Notes: a model not told the origin generated them from the sequence alone. A stretch of 64,000 nt of DNA from Rhypophila decipiens (GCA_033297075.1 MU858049.1:434001-498000); one strand, 5' to 3'. Shown: positions 43,801 through 58,700, numbered from the stretch's first letter. Program-made: numbers and translations.

Positions 43801-46800
43801 CCTCGTTGATTAAAGTTGATCTAAAGCCACGCCGCGGGTCATCTCTGCCGAAGTCGACAGCGGTCCAGGTATTTTGTTGATTTCTTTTATTAGAAGTCGG
43901 GAAGGAGGGACAAGGCGATGGCGAGCTGCGCGGCCGGGTCATCAAACTACCATCCATCCATCTTCTCAAGTTCTTCCCCTCCCCCCATATAAGAAGTTCC
44001 CCAATGACGCCGCCGCTACCGGCCCCGGCCCCGGCCAGACGAAAATGAGCAATATATGACAAGTCTATATAATGGGGTCATCTGGCGCACGCGGGCGAGG
44101 GAGCAGAGAGACAGGATGGTGTCTAATTTATATAAGCTGGGCAAGCCTGCCTCCCTATAAGAAGCAAGCAGAGGATTTGTACGGAGCAGCTGCAGGAACT
44201 TCAGCTCTCACCCGGCGGCTGGCTCCAGCGATGGCGTGTGGTCCCACGCGAGACTTCGGAGACTGGTGCTCCTGACATGGCCACACTCATGCGGGCACAC
44301 GCATGGCGAGTACCGCTCGTCTGTTGCCATAATGGAGAGAGAAGTGAGAAAACCTGCAAAACAAATTGCTTCGGTATTGCTCATGCAGCTTGGGATATAC
44401 CATGGTACCAAAGGTAAACATGGCGCCAAACAAAGCTGACACAGGCCGGCGGGGAGCTCCCACGAGACTGAGGCATCTAATAAGCACACCCCGAGGAGTA
44501 GACGGTAACGGTAACCCGACCTCGACTTTGCATATCCTTGGTCGTCCGTACCAGATAAGAGCAATTCCTGGATGATATCCGCACATGAAAAAGACGTTGT
44601 GAAGTCAGAGATGGAGTTGAACACACAGTCTGACCTCCAGGAGCTCTCTCTCGCCGCCTTGAGCAAAGGCCAGATACTAAACTTTGACGGGGCGGGATGC
44701 CGAGAGCACAGCATATCACAAGAAAATCTAAACCGTCGACAATGTCACTCTCTGGCCCCGGTCAATTGGAGAAAGTGGAGCTTTGCGAACAGGCTAATTG
44801 TTTTCCTCTGCTTGATTGCCGAAGAGGAGCTTCGAGCAGCAACCATCACCAACATCAACCACCAACCAGAAACTGTCGATTCTCCTGTTCCCTTTTAACT
44901 GCCACACAAAACAACAAAAAAGTGACAAAAACACCCTCCCAACCCCAAACGTTGGGACATGATTTGCTACCGTCTGTCAACAAACTTTGTCATTTCCCGT
45001 GCCTTGTCGTGCCGCTCGCGACCAGCAATGCACTTTAGAGACATGCTCCTCTGCAGGTCTTTCCCGCCGGAACAAAAACGATTCACATCTGTTATTTAAC
45101 CAATCATCCAGCTCTGGTTCCACGTGTCAGATGGGATAGGTATAACACTAATAGGCTTACCGGTATATGTACTATCGCCACCAATTACACTCTTGAGCCC
45201 GTATTCGTGACACACATGCCATTATCCAGGTGTGGAAAGAAGCAATGAGTTCAGCTAGTCCGATGATTTGCTTTCAGAGAAAAAGAAATCGAAGCAACTG
45301 GAATAACAAGAGACAGTTCTACACGTGGAGGAAAACGTGTAAATTTTACGATGCTGGCATGCTATGACGATGCGTCACTTCCACGCTGCCAGCTTCCACG
45401 AGATGCGAATCGGCCGCCCTCGAGGATGCAAGAGAGCTGGCCCGATTGGACCCAGCGTCCCTTCATGGTTACACCACCTGGCCCACGGGCCAGCCCAGAG
45501 ATTGACCGCGGTGGATATATCGTACGGATACCATCGTTACGGTATGAACTGTACGTGCACGGACCAGCATCAGAAGGATCTGGGTGTGAAATTCTTGAAA
45601 TCCCATTTCTCGATACCGTATCGAAAAGGATGAAGTCGGTCCCTCCTCCGTACACTCTAAAAATAGACTTCTCTCCTCCTACACCCCGCAGCAGCGCACG
45701 AATTCAATTGCGATGGATCTGGATTCTGGTCCGCCAGGAAGGACCACCCCAATTCACAAGGTCACCATCACGACAACGAGCCAAGGATTGATTCCCTCGG
45801 ACCAGCGAGGCTCACGACAGAGATTCATTTCACACACATCACCAACAAGCTCCAACCGTTGGATTTCTTGATCTACACCCCGCCAACCCACCATTGGATG
45901 GCCAATGGCACTCTGGGATGGCATTGACGGCGAACAGACGCAATCTCATCTGATCCCATCTTCTCACAAAAGGAATGGATGATGTGAATGATGGCATAAT
46001 GCATAGAATACCATTTCGGGTACTTTGTGCTACTCGCCTCGTCCGCTCGCTGGCCTAATAGTCGTCGATCAGCCGAGATGCAAAGCTTGCACCACCCACA
46101 CACACTGGCACTGGTCAAGCGGGAGTTCAACGGCGATCCCCCATAACACGGGCGTTTATATCCTCTTTGCCGAGTGAAAAGGCTCAGGGATATCCCCTAC
46201 CGGTCAACAAGAAGCACACACCACCCCAACAGGTCTCATCTCCAACGCTACCACCATCTTGTTGGTGTTTACTGCAACGGTGCTCATCTCATTATCACAC
46301 GAGGTCTGTTTTGGTCTGTCTTTGGCTCTCGTTGATAGGTCCCTTTCAACTTGGCAGTCTGAAAAAAACTCTTTTAATAACACCACCAACAACGACAGTC
46401 CCAAGGGGACGCTCTCGAGCTTCTTATTCTCATTTGATCACAGCAGCTTCCAGTCCAGAACTAGCCGCACCAAAATGGATTGCGGATCCAAGAGAAGCCG
46501 GGGACGCTACTCCGTACCGGTAGCCCTCACAGCAACATCAGCAGCGGTTTCTAGAAAAGTTCAGCAGGGAGCCCAGCATTGGGTACTCGGCGCCAAGTCC
46601 GATAATCCTACACTGCACGCTACACCGGCTAGACTTCCGCTTGTGGCTCGCGACGACGCAGAGCAGGGCCAGCAGTACCGGATTAGGGATGTTTACGGAG
46701 TATTAGGCGCTGAATATATGCAAATTCATTGAGCCAAGGTTTCGCCTTCTCTTTTATCACTTTTTTCCTCGTTTCCCTTTCACAGGCCGACGTACGTTGT

Positions 46801-48263
46801 TCCGCTATCTCTCTTCTTTTGGTCTTGTGCAGCATTATTGTTATAGCCTTGCCTTTGGCGCCTCGACCGGTTCCCCAGCCGAGCCCGCGGATCTCGCACG
46901 GGGTTATATTTCGGCAGTTTTGGCCGTTTTTTTCTCTTCTCGCCGGACGGCCCAAAAGTTAACCACCAAAAGAGAAGCGTCAAGTTTGAAATCTCAGCCG
47001 ATAGGATGCCGGCTAGAGAGGAAGAACTTGGTCACTGTCAAAAAGGTCACGCAAAAAGAGACCCATGTGGTCTTCGCTAAGAAATGGGATGGCACGACCC
47101 AGCCACACGGCCCAAAGACTAGACGTCGATCTTAGCACGGAATCCCGGCCGATAGCAAAGCACGAGAAAACCCCAAATCCCCAGCGTCTCCATTTTGACA
47201 TTTCTGGTTGCTGGGCTCGGTTTTGTCAGATGTTAATTAACCGCAACCTACGGGTCACTACCAAACCTTGCCTTGCCTAGCCGTCTGCATAACCACAGAT
47301 TATACGGATACGGATAATTGATTCGGTTCCATTGTTGGACTTGGGATGGTAAAGTCGTCCAATGGCGCCTGATGTATGTACCTTGCTTACACAAAAGGTA
47401 CTTCCTCGACAAGATGAAAATGATATTGACGCAAGCGAATGGATAGTGTACCGGTAGTTCCATCACAGGAGCGGTTATTTTATCCTTGAACGATATCCGT
47501 CTTGACCACTCAAAGAGCGGCAAATCAAGCGCCTCCTTTTTGTTGTTTTGTGTGTCCCCCATTCCCGTGGCGGCTGAAAAGATCCAAGAGATCTCGATAA
47601 TCTTGGCAAGCATCAATCACCACTGGATCTAATACGCTAGACCAGATACAGCCATGCCATCAGCAACGCGCTGAGCCGGATTATCGAGGAAACCGCCAGG
47701 TACCAACACCAGCTGGTGGTAGTTGTGACACTCATATGGCCAGTAAGCAATTCATCATTGTTGTGTACTTTGAGTGTTGACTACTTTTGGTTTTGGCACT
47801 TTGTAATCCCCTCAAAGAAGATAAATGAAGGCATGTGCTGGGAGTTGAACATTGACCCCCACTGACGACGTGGAAGAGAACTTATACCCTGTTCATTGTA
47901 TGCGAGTAAAAGGGGGTCAGGACTCGAGCAGAAAAAGCAAAAAACCGTTGGTACAAGGGCTGAACATCAACCCTGTCCATTGACGGTTTGCTTTCCGTGG
48001 TGTCAGTGTGGCTTGCCTCGTTCCATAGATCAGACGGATTTACTGTACGGATACGGATGAATTTTGCTTCTTTCTCTGAGGGTGTGTCGAATCCATTTCA
48101 GACTGTGTACCACCTACACGTACCGTATTGATACATCGAGACCATACCCGTAACACGGGAATGCGTGCCGGGCAGTTGAACTGAAATTCGATAAATGCCG
48201 CGCCTAACGAATAACGGCCAAGCCACAAACAAAATGGCAACATTTAAAAAGAAGTAAAACAAA
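37877..48263. other. left part of a ~17.9 kb gene-free block
   Basis: Beyond the promoter of the PQ-loop gene (37877 to about 38200) I find no gene. Frames reach about 150-170 codons on both strands (for example 40549-41025 and 44208-44714), but overlap one another and lack recognisable composition, splice sites or transposon domains. Short GC-rich runs occur near 44010-44040. TACGGATAC occurs at 43015, 45523, 47303 and 48046. A weak tRNA-like segment near 39170-39240 is rejected elsewhere in this report. Confidence 0.5.
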
Positions 48264-48293
48264 AAAATCTCGAAATTTGCTTTTCGAGATTTT
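48264..48293. other. perfect 12-bp stem hairpin with a 6-base loop
   Basis: AAAATCTCGAAA (48264-48275) pairs perfectly with TTTCGAGATTTT (48282-48293) around TTTGCT. It stands alone in noncoding sequence. It could be a small foldback element, a remnant of terminal inverted repeats brought together by deletion, or a transcript-end structure. Confidence 0.8.
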
Positions 48294-51200
48294 GATGCCC
48301 CAAAGTGGACGCCTGCATGGAGCTATCTGGAAGGATTAGACTTGGGACTCTTGGAGACAACTATTCTGAGTATTTTCATCAGCGGCTGAACGAAGAGCCG
48401 AGGCTTTTGCCTATCTCAGACTCTCAGTGCTAGTGTAGGTAGACTCTCAAGGCTGCAGGTGGGTGCAGGCAGGCAGGTCTTGCACAGAATTCGATAACTG
48501 ATGAAGCTGAAACCCTGGGCTACATGTACGGATACTTGGGAGAAGAACTGTTTCGGTGAGGGAAAAGAGCCTCTTCCAGGGTTTTATTTTTATTTTTATT
48601 TTTTTAAAAAAAAAAACTTAGTGGCTGTCATGCGTGTCGTGTTGAGGTTATTCCCGCTCCTTCCGCAAGTAAATACCTCACCAGCAGGCAGGCAGAGCTC
48701 GCTCCTGTGATAATGACCTCATCACTGAGTTCGATTTCGAGTCATGTTATCCAGTGGAAAGTGAGGTAGGCAGGCAGTTCTTTTCCGATTGGGAAGGTGT
48801 TCTCTGTATAATCTCGTTGTTTCGTTCGTTGCCAAACATTAGCCCAGGTCGGTACGGTAGCACAAACATTGCCGGATAGTTCACCGATACGGTAGACCTA
48901 ATATCAAAGGTACCCTGCCTTTTTTTTCTTGAGGTGCCGAGATCTGTGTGCGTCTATCAGATGTCGGCTCATCGATCTCGTTTGGTTGGATCATCTTCAC
49001 CGATGGGGAATGGGATCTCAACGTTCTACCACACCCTGTCTGGATCGTAATGAGGCAGGCAGGTCGCTCCATGTTGGTGCGTCATCGTCGCCAACTTGAA
49101 AATTTGGTCCTGGAAAAGGGGTGGGTGTGTGAGTGGTGGTTGGATCGTTGCGTATGTACGGGTTATGACTGTCTGTGTGACACGATACTTTTGATATCGG
49201 AACTTTTGTTCTCTCATGGCCACAGCCATGCTTTGTGAGACGTTGGCTTGTTAGATTTACGTGTCGTTGTATTAGCCCCTGGGTGACTGAAAAGACCGGA
49301 TTGGTTATTATCTCCAAGTGGTTAAAGTAAGAAGGCTGTCGTGAAACCTCGGATCTTTTTTCCTCATGTCTCGCTTGCCTTGAGACATTGTGTAGTTGGC
49401 TAGTTCAATTAGCCTTTGTGTCTATAATCAGATTTGGATCTTCCCATTGAGAATACCATCAAGGCGAGAAACGTGGTTCTTTTTAGAGTCTCCCGTCATC
49501 AGGGCAGTGGCTGGTGGTTCAGTGATATTTTTGCAAAAGTACGAGCTATGGATACCGTAAGGTACAGTATTTCAGACTCCTTGACCGAGGTGGGGACCGC
49601 CCTCTGCCGGCCGACCGCAGTTAGCTGTTCAGCCGTTAGACTTTAATACAATACATCTCTCAGCGTATCCGTATCCTGTGCTGTAATCCGTCTGATCTAC
49701 TGTAACGAAGCAAGCCATACCCCGTACTGACCCACGGAATGGAAACCTTGGGAGAGGGAAGAAACGAGCAAGACGAATCCATGGTAGAGAGGAAGCGAAG
49801 TCGCCTAGGTCAATGTCGGGTGAGCTCCGCAAAGACGGTGACGATATCCGGACAGTGCGGGAGACGGACCCGGAGCCGCAGTTCTTGCACGGTGTCTCTG
49901 CGGGATGACCCGAGAGACATCAAACAACCAACAAAAAATTAATTTCGTATAAACACCACTTGGCACAAATTGATCAGGCTATTATGGGTTTCAAACTTGC
50001 AAATCTCTCGTAAACGCAAAGATAAAGGCAAACACCACTGCCTGCTTGCTGTTGGTCTTCTTACCCCTTACAAGTTCTCGGTGTAAGTCCAGGTCTGGAG
50101 CTTGGTACGGAGAAAAGTGGGCCGCACGAATCGTTCGTAAAACAGGTGCTGCTGTGGCGCCCGGGTGATAACTTGGCGTTCGAGCGACTACCGTCCCCTG
50201 TCACAAATAAGCGAGACCGAGAAAGGCCAACCGGAGAATTATTAGGCTCAAGTCTCGTCAGAGAGATGAGATGAATTCGATCTGGATCAATCTGCAAAGA
50301 GGAAGGAGAGAAATATCAGAAGACTATTGTTCTTTGAGTTGCTATAACACGCAAAATTCCATCTTTAACGCCTCGTGGCAGGTTCACATGTTCAAAACGT
50401 GGTACCTAATTTCTACATGTATTTCACGCACCCTTTTTCTTTTTCCATGTTCTCGTTTAAGCCTCGCTGCACATAACCGCCACATTATGCGACAAAAAAG
50501 TCTCATTGCCTTTTTAGAGGAGTGAAATAAAAGAAAGGGTAAAAAGCCATATGCCAATGAATAATATCGTATCCCCGTCACCAGGAGAAGGCTGATGTCA
50601 GGGCAGGTACGAGCAAAGCCGCGAGGCAGATACTTTATGCGGCAAGACGGGATTGTCAAGGCGTGGGGGAATGTGATTGTTCATGCTTTCCCAAAACTGG
50701 CACAGCAAGATCTCGTAAAGTTATCAAGCCCCCTTTGGATCGATCTGATAAAGACTGATACGCAGGAACGACTGTTACTGTATGTGGGCATTATTCACCC
50801 CCAGCTTCTTGGAAGTTGGGACGAGGCTCAGGCTAGGCACAAAAAAAAACATTTACATGCCGAGCCGCGCCCATCATTAATATCAATCCTGTCTTATAAG
50901 TTCATATCCCGTCATCTGAGGGTTGCTGTCGTATTTTGGCCCGCAACGTTGTTTGAGGGCTTCTTTATTCTTCGAAAGCTGTCAGCAAAACCTTCCATAG
51001 AGAGGCACAGCTCACGGAACCAAAGTCGAGGCAAATGCTTCGTCCTTCCTTCCACGGAGGATTGAATGAATGCCTCCTTTGGGTACTTGGGTCGTATTCG
51101 CTGTGGAGGATTGTACCTAAGCAAGGACCAGGATGGACGGGAGTTGCCATTCTTGACATTGCAGCGCAACAACAAAACCTGGGGACGGATTGCGAGGTGA

Positions 51201-54200
51201 GATGAGAGATAATGTTGAACGTTTTCCATTGAGGTGAAGCCCCTGTCTTGTCCTTGGCAGAAATGCTCAAGCCACCAGCACCAGGAGGCCGGACAGACCA
51301 GGACAGGGGAGGACCAGAGTCAGCTAGGCTAGGCGGCGTACGGAAGGTCGTCATAATCAGGGTAGGGGAGCTAGTGCAGAAGAGTCAAACAATGCGAATG
51401 GAAAGGGAATTGTATGATCATGGGTAGGTGGTAATATATGTCTGGGGATGTTGAGGCGTTCTGACTGGCATATTCACACTGTCAGATGCTGCTGGCAAGA
51501 TCCGATCTCGTCACCTAGGTGGACGGGGATACAAATCATAGAAGACTCTCCTAACATGCCTTGCCTCATCCCTCACCGTTGTTGTTTACCAAACGCAAGA
51601 ATTCGTTGACTTGCCCCCCTGAAAACGAAGAGGCGCGGTAATCTCATTGGAGTCCCCGATCCTGTAGTGTATATGCTTGCAAGTGTAACGTCAAGTCGAG
51701 GTCGAGGTAGGTTGCAGCAGCGCTTCATGCAGGCATGACAACCCCAGAATGCGGAAACGGGCACTTTATTATCAGTTTTACTGGATGTGCCATTATTACT
51801 TGGAGCGGCGATATTGTGCCCGAGATATACGTACTGGCATACGGTACGGAATACAATACCGCAAGTCGCTTCTTTGACGGTAGACAACCGCCTAGTGTGT
51901 CGCCTTGACAAGTTGTTATTGCCGGGACACGTGAAGGTGGCAGTGAAGTTGAGAATAATAAAGCCGGGAGATCCAAAATCCCAGCTAAGAACGTCCTAGC
52001 GCTCATATGATTTTCAGGGACAAGACTTTGAAAGCAAGAGCCCCGCGCAAGCCAAGACCTGACGTGACCTTTCAATCTTGAACTGGGAAAAGAATCCACG
52101 TCTCTTGGGACGCTATTCCAATAGAGGCCAAGGCAGCATGGTATCGTCCCAGTACACTGTCTTTTCCAATACACGCTATGGTAACTTGTGTGCAGCTGCA
52201 CAATGCACTTTCCAATCTTGGGGACTTCAGTCGCGCGATTCAACTAAACCGGGGGCCAAGATATAACCTCCGGCAATGGTCAGGGCCTTGGCCCATCCTG
52301 ATTCCACGTTAGCTCCCCCGTTGAAGAGCCGGCGCTGCGCGGACGGGCCCAGAAGCACGTAATTGCCAGACCGGGGCGATAAAAAGCGGAAGGTGGATCG
52401 GCAATCCGTTAAGGGCCAAGTTTCCTATATGTACACTAAAACTTGAAAACTTCACTCGCACTGAAGGAAGGCGCCAGCGACCCAGATCCATAAGAATGGA
52501 AGATGACCCAACACTAGTTTCACGCGAAGGATTAGGGAAGAGTGGGGTTTTACCGACGGAGAGAGGAGAGACCGGGAGAGTTGTTTTATAAGAAGGCCGG
52601 TGTGATTGTTATTGCTAACAAAGAGGACTATCTTATCCGGAGCGAGTGGTGACAGACTTGGCAAATGAAACCATGAAAGTTTACGCAGTGGAAAGCAGGA
52701 CCACCAACGTCTGGTGTTTTTATGGTATTGGAGCTGGAACAAAGCGTGTAATTCCCTACCCGTATTCCGTATTCCGTATCCGGGCGAGGTACGGAGTAAT
52801 ACTGTCGTATTGAGTTAGACCCGTCCCCACGTCTTGTTACCAGCCCGAGTGGTCTTACTCCTATAGTAATATAAGGATTACTATACGGTGACAATTGGGC
52901 CATCTCAGCTATATTAGTCAAGGTGAGATTTGACAATTTTGACAGAGCTGTAAAGCCGGGAGCTGGCATCATTGTGACGACAAGTGGAACTGACAGACGC
53001 GGCCGGTGACAGGAAGGCAATGAATTGAGTTTGCGGGATCTCCATTCTGGGTAGCAGTGAACCGCCAACTTTGGCAGGCACGACCACAGCCGGTATGAAG
53101 CTACAACTTCCCAACGGCAGGCGCAACGTCGAGCTTCTTTCCTAAACGGCTGTCAGATTGTTCTCTCAACTCTCAACTCGGATCCTCACGCTTGGCCCCG
53201 TTCGACATTCATCACCGCAAAAAAGTCTGGCTTTCATCGTCTTCGTTCTCTCACTGTGCCTCTTCGATGCTGGCTTCGAAGCATATTCTTCCATTAATTT
53301 GGCTGGGCCTCTCTTTGATGCACTACCAATTACTGCCACCTAGGTACCACGCACTGTGTTCCGTTCCACACATTTATGAGTGTGCGGAATAGTTGCACGG
53401 AACATCTTAGCTTGGATCACCATCATGCTCCCTTGCATTGGGGGCTGCGTTCCCGGGCCGCCTCGAGTGAGGTGTTGTTGGAACTTGCAGCTTTCAAGCT
53501 CGTACTGGACCTCTCCAGCACCACATCAGCAGGCGGGTATTGTTATGGTACTTTGCTGGAACCTCGTCGGCTGCAGGGTCGAATCCCTTTCCTGCCTGAG
53601 ACCAACGCTAATCTCAAGTCTCGCCCAGGTACCCTGCACACCTCCAGATACACCACTTGGATGCTTGGCCTCTCTGTCAGCTGCAGCAGCTGAGTTCCAC
53701 ACACTCTCTCCCAGCGGTCCCAACAGTCCCCTCCACACCTCCATCCGGAGAGACGGAAAGACACTGCGAGCCACGCAAAAGCGCCTGCAACTCGTTTCTT
53801 TGCCTAGGTACAATGTGGCGTGCCTCTTCGAAACCCGTGGCAGAGGCAGCTTCAGAACGGTGCGGAAGTGCAGCCCGAGTGAGGCGTGAGATTGCCCTCC
53901 CAGCAACTGTCCCACTACGGAGTATATCGTCTTGGACGGCACATCTCAAAAAGTCGACGAGTGGACCTCTGAGTCCTCTCTTCTTGTCTTGGCTCAGACC
54001 ACGTGTATCAGCTTCGTACACTACGGATATACGGCCACATATCACAGTACAGTAATTCACAGATAGCATTCCCAAAGGACAGACTCGGCAATACACGTGT
54101 AATATGCAGACGACAGATTGAGCACTCCGCCGTAAATAGGCCCAAGGAGTCGTGTCCCCGGTCATTCTCCCATGGCATTTTCTTGGGCTTGGCGAGTGGG

Positions 54201-55735
54201 CCTGGCAGCTCGAGCCCCGGTCCTTGTCTTCACTGGCGCTCCCGGTCCCAGGCCCCCGTCCACATTACCCACCCCCCTACCACCCACCCACCACGGTGCA
54301 CCACCACAACACGCCCCCTTATCTTCCCGAACCCTTTTTCTTGCCTCGTGGAAGCCAACTGCCATTGCTCCTCCGTCCGAAGTGCGCGTCCCGTCTTGTC
54401 CATCCGTATGTACAAAACATACACGCCCCAGACTGGACACACCCCTCCCCGGGCAGGCTCACCCAAGCCACCAGCATGGGATGGAGGTACCCATGCAGCC
54501 AGCTTTCAAATGCGGAATGGGACGAGGGCGAGAGCAGCAACAGCACTGCCTGGCAATCTCCAGCCGAATTTACGATGAGGTCGTGGGCTCGTTTCGATGC
54601 TCAGGAGAAGGATGCTGCTCAGGCCATCTGCGGGTTCATTGATATGGTAGCGCTTCCCAGTGTCCACAATCCCCCCTTTTTGCTTTCCGCATTCTCCTAC
54701 CTACATAGAGTCACCCTGTGTGCATGTCGCCAGTTCTCCATAGGCCGGACACAGGTAGAAAGAGGAACTGAGCGAGACGAGAGAAACGCCATGCCGCAGT
54801 GCCGATACCCCTCGCCCTAGAGCTGCACTGCTGCTGCTACACGTACGGATACAGCCTACGACCTACCCAGTCCTCTGTCATCGAAAATTGAGCCCTCCTC
54901 CACCCCCTCTTGGTTACAGGGGCAAAGGTGGACAGAAACGGCGCGTCTGGGCGCTTCTGGAAACTGGAGCAACAGCATCCACCGGGCCGAACTAGACTGG
55001 CAACAGCTCAACCAGGAACACCACTCCTACGTCGATACGCCGGCGTTGCGTCCCGCTGCCTTGGCCCCTGCCCGCGCATTTTCACCCTTCTCGCTTCCTG
55101 ACGGATACTTCTGCACTGGCTTGTTTTCGTTTCGGTGAATCTTGCGGCGTCTCCCAGAGTTCGGCCGACTGGGGACATCTAGCCTCGCCTCGCTCCTCTC
55201 TGCCGTGCATACTTCCAGTAGACTCTACCGCAGTCTCGGTCATACAAGATCCAAGCTCATCCCGCCCGCCTGGCCCTCCTCACCTCCCTCCCACACCCGT
55301 TTGTCCAAACCGGCCTTGACTGTCCCGGACGCACGGCGAACTCATTGTCCCAACCCCGTATGCCATGTGTAGCCTCTAACCCCTGACAATCCGGAACAAC
55401 CAACAGTGATCAACTCTGCAGTCCGACTTATTACTTGGGCAATTATCCGGGCTCGGTGCGCCCTCGACTCGCTTGCTGCTCTTCTTCTCCTTGGCGAGCA
55501 TGTGGCCTTGAGCAGAGAGCTGCGCCGCCTGCCTACCTTTATCCAGCAAATACGTTTTGCTGCCGGTCGCTTTCGATACAAGTTCTCTTGCTTTGCGAAC
55601 CACTGTGCTCTCGTTTGTGCTGGGCTAGCAGCTGGGCTTGCTCTTCTCCTCGCCTTGGTCCCACCACCACTCCTGGGAAGGATATGACACGGGTATCACC
55701 ACCTTGCTCTCCAGATCACGCCAACGCTCTTTTCA
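48294..55735. other. right part of the gene-free block, ending in the leader of a zinc-cluster gene
   Basis: No supported gene. A poly-T/poly-A run occurs near 48585-48617. TACGGATAC or its complement occurs at 48527, 49665 and 54844, and TACGGAGTA at 52790 and 53916. From about 53150 the plus strand turns C/T-rich with many short upstream ATGs, consistent with a long promoter or leader of the gene at 55736. Frames of up to 222 codons at 53500-54820 are open on both strands and follow this C-rich bias. Confidence 0.5.
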
Positions 55736-58700
55736 ATGGGGATTACATCCTACCTAGACCATCATCATCGGTTGCCCGCCCCAGACACACCCCCTGAGGC
55801 ACTCACGCCAACTTCGGCCATCTCGTACTCGTCCAGGCAGTTCGACCACCACTCGTGGAAGCCGCCCGCTCCTGTATCCCCGCCCATGTCCAACTATGAG
55901 CCGACCTCCAGGACAAGCGGTAGCGATATGTCTCTGGGGAAAGGTCCAGACGAGCCACAGCCTCGTAGAGAGGCGGCGGCTGGTCCCAGTGCTGCCCCCC
56001 GAACACAACTTCCGTCTCTGATGAGTCTTTTTGGTCCCCCGACTGCCAGGCCGATACATTCCCCCCACTCAGACCTAGGTCCTTACCAGTCCACGTCGCC
56101 GTTAGATCGCCCTCGGGGGTCGCCGACTGGCCTCGACAGGCCATATACCTCTTCGTCCTATTTTCCGCCGCCAACATCAGCATCAGCAGCATTGGCACAA
56201 CCTCGCAGCACGCTTGGACCTGGGCTGGAGGAACGGCAGCATTTTCGCTCGCTCTCCCGGGCTTTCCCCGGACCACTTTCGCCTTCTCAGAGCCAGATGG
56301 ACCACCAAAGACCACCATCACACTCCGACTCCAGCTCGGCCAGCAAATGGCTAACACACGACGAAGAGTACAGGTTAGGCAGGGGGGAGCCCAATCCCAT
56401 GTCGTACAGGTCAACGTCTGAAAGACAGCCGGTGCCTGTTGCAGGATCTGGTCGTGAGGACATTTCTGGTGTTGTGTCGCCACATGATGGGCTAACTCCA
56501 CAGACATCGATGCACCATATGCCTGGAACGCCTGCGAGTACGGTCACGTCGGAAGGTGTCCCCGTAAAGGACGGACTAGGGCCCAAGATATGGACGGGGA
56601 CGCATTTCTTGCCGCGATTTCTTCGAGCCCAAGAGGTGCCTGGCGAGGGGCTCTGCTACTTTTATGACGACGGGACTCACTGCAAAACGGTCATCGATGG
56701 CGAGGCGGTCAACGCACATTGGGGCGTAACCAAGGCTGGAAAGCCGCGGAAGAGACTGGCAATCGCCTGTGTGACGTGCAGGGAAAAGAAGATCAAATGC
56801 GACCCCGACTATCCGCGATGTGTGCAGTGCGAAAAGTTTGGAAGAGTTTGCAAGTTCAAGAATGCGTAAGTCTTTGGTGGTTTGCCTTGGTTTTCTTTGT
56901 CCAGTGACGATCTAATACCACGTTCCCTGATATAGCCCCCGAGGCGGCCACAATACGTCGCCATCTACGCCACCGGCAGAGATAGACGACTCGCGACGAC
57001 TAGGCTCCCTGATCAGACCACCGCCCGAGCACATGAGGCCGAGTACGCACCACTCGAACGAGTCGGCATCTCCGCGAGCGACATTGCATCGGCCGGCAAG
57101 CCCTGAACCGTTGAGCACCGTGCCTCTCAAGCGAATCCGGGTGGGATATGATCACTTCACTCCGATCACTGGCCCACGATCGCCCATGGCGCCGACGCCG
57201 GACACGGCGCGGTCAACCATGTCGTGGCACCAGCCCGAGTTGCCTCGTATCCACGAGGACGCCCTCTGCCGAGCTTGGCAAACAGACCCGTATGTCTCCG
57301 ACCCTCAGTCCGTGCTCAGCACTATATCCTCCTACTTCGTCCATACCGATGCTGCGTCACTGCGCTTCCTTCCCGAGAGGGCATTCAAGGCGTGGGTACA
57401 GAATAGCGCTCACAGAAAGTCCCCAGAAGATCAGATGCTCGTCTATAGCATCCTCGCCCTCGGCATTCTGCTGTCGGGCGGCCCCAAGACCATTGCCCAC
57501 GAGTACTCCCAAGTAGCACGCTATGCCACCGAGCACGCCGCCAACTCGATCCAACTGGTACAGTCGAGGGTGGCGCTCTGTCTTTACTACCTGGCCATCG
57601 CTCGACCCAGCGATGCAAATGATATGTGTAGTGCGGCTATCTCGACGGCAATCTGCCTCCAGCTCAACCTCGAGCTCGACCGATCGCAGGATGCGGGCCT
57701 GACAAATTTTCCCTACGGCCTGACGAGGGCGGGCTATGCTGAATGCAGGAGAAGGACTTTCTGGTCGCTGTTTATTCTGGAGAGGCTGAACGGTTTATTC
57801 CCGACTCGAGTTGGTATTCTCAACACGGAGGACGTGTTCGTTCGGTTGCCGACAGATCTTTTGAGCTTTGAGGACCAGCGGGAGGAGATGACGCCCGAAT
57901 TCGAGCCTAATTTCTCGTCGATCCAGCAGCAACGCAGGGGAGTGGGTATCATGGGATATGTGGTCGAGGTGACTGCGATCTGGGGCGAGATCATGACTTC
58001 CATCTACCGAGTCGCGAACCGGGCGCCGCACTACGGCTTTGACTTTGCCAAATTCCACCGACTTACAATGGCTCGGCTACAAGACTGGAAATCCAGCCTC
58101 CCCTCGCGTTTCGTGTTCTCTCCGTCAACTCTGGACGCCATACCAAGGGAAGAACAGGGCTCGTTGATCGTCATGCACCTCGTGTACCACTTGGCCATCA
58201 TCAAACTCCACCGACACGTTCCTCCCCGATTCGTCACTGCGACGATCCGAAACCAGTACGCAGCCGTGGCGCAGGACCACGCGAGGGGTCTTCTCGACGT
58301 CTTGTGTGTGGTGGCCAAGGAAAGCACCATGGGCCGCTCGACGATGCCGCCCCCGTTCGCGTCGTTTACGATACTCGAAGCCATCGACGTCCTCTCCGCA
58401 GAGGGTCCGATCCGGGATCTCCCAGCTCTTGTGGACGGCTTGGCTCTGGCCCGCAGCATCCTCGAGATTATAAGTACAATGTGGGAAGACGGAAAGGTGC
58501 ACAAGATGGCCATGGATCACAGGTTGGACAAGCTGGCCAGTCTCAGGGACCGAAGCAGCGCTGGAGGACCGATCGACACGTCGATACCAATACTAGGACT
58601 TCGTGTATTCACGGCTGGGTCATTGGAGGGCAACAACAGGGCGGAGAAACTACCGACGGGAGTGCAGTGTTGGCAGATCTCGGACGCACTGGAGACGAGA

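Noticed and set aside
53500..54820. Long overlapping frames on both strands, up to 222 codons
   Set aside because: Stop codons are rare because of C-rich simple sequence. Composition is Pro/Ser/His-rich in every frame and no splice structure joins them into a known family.
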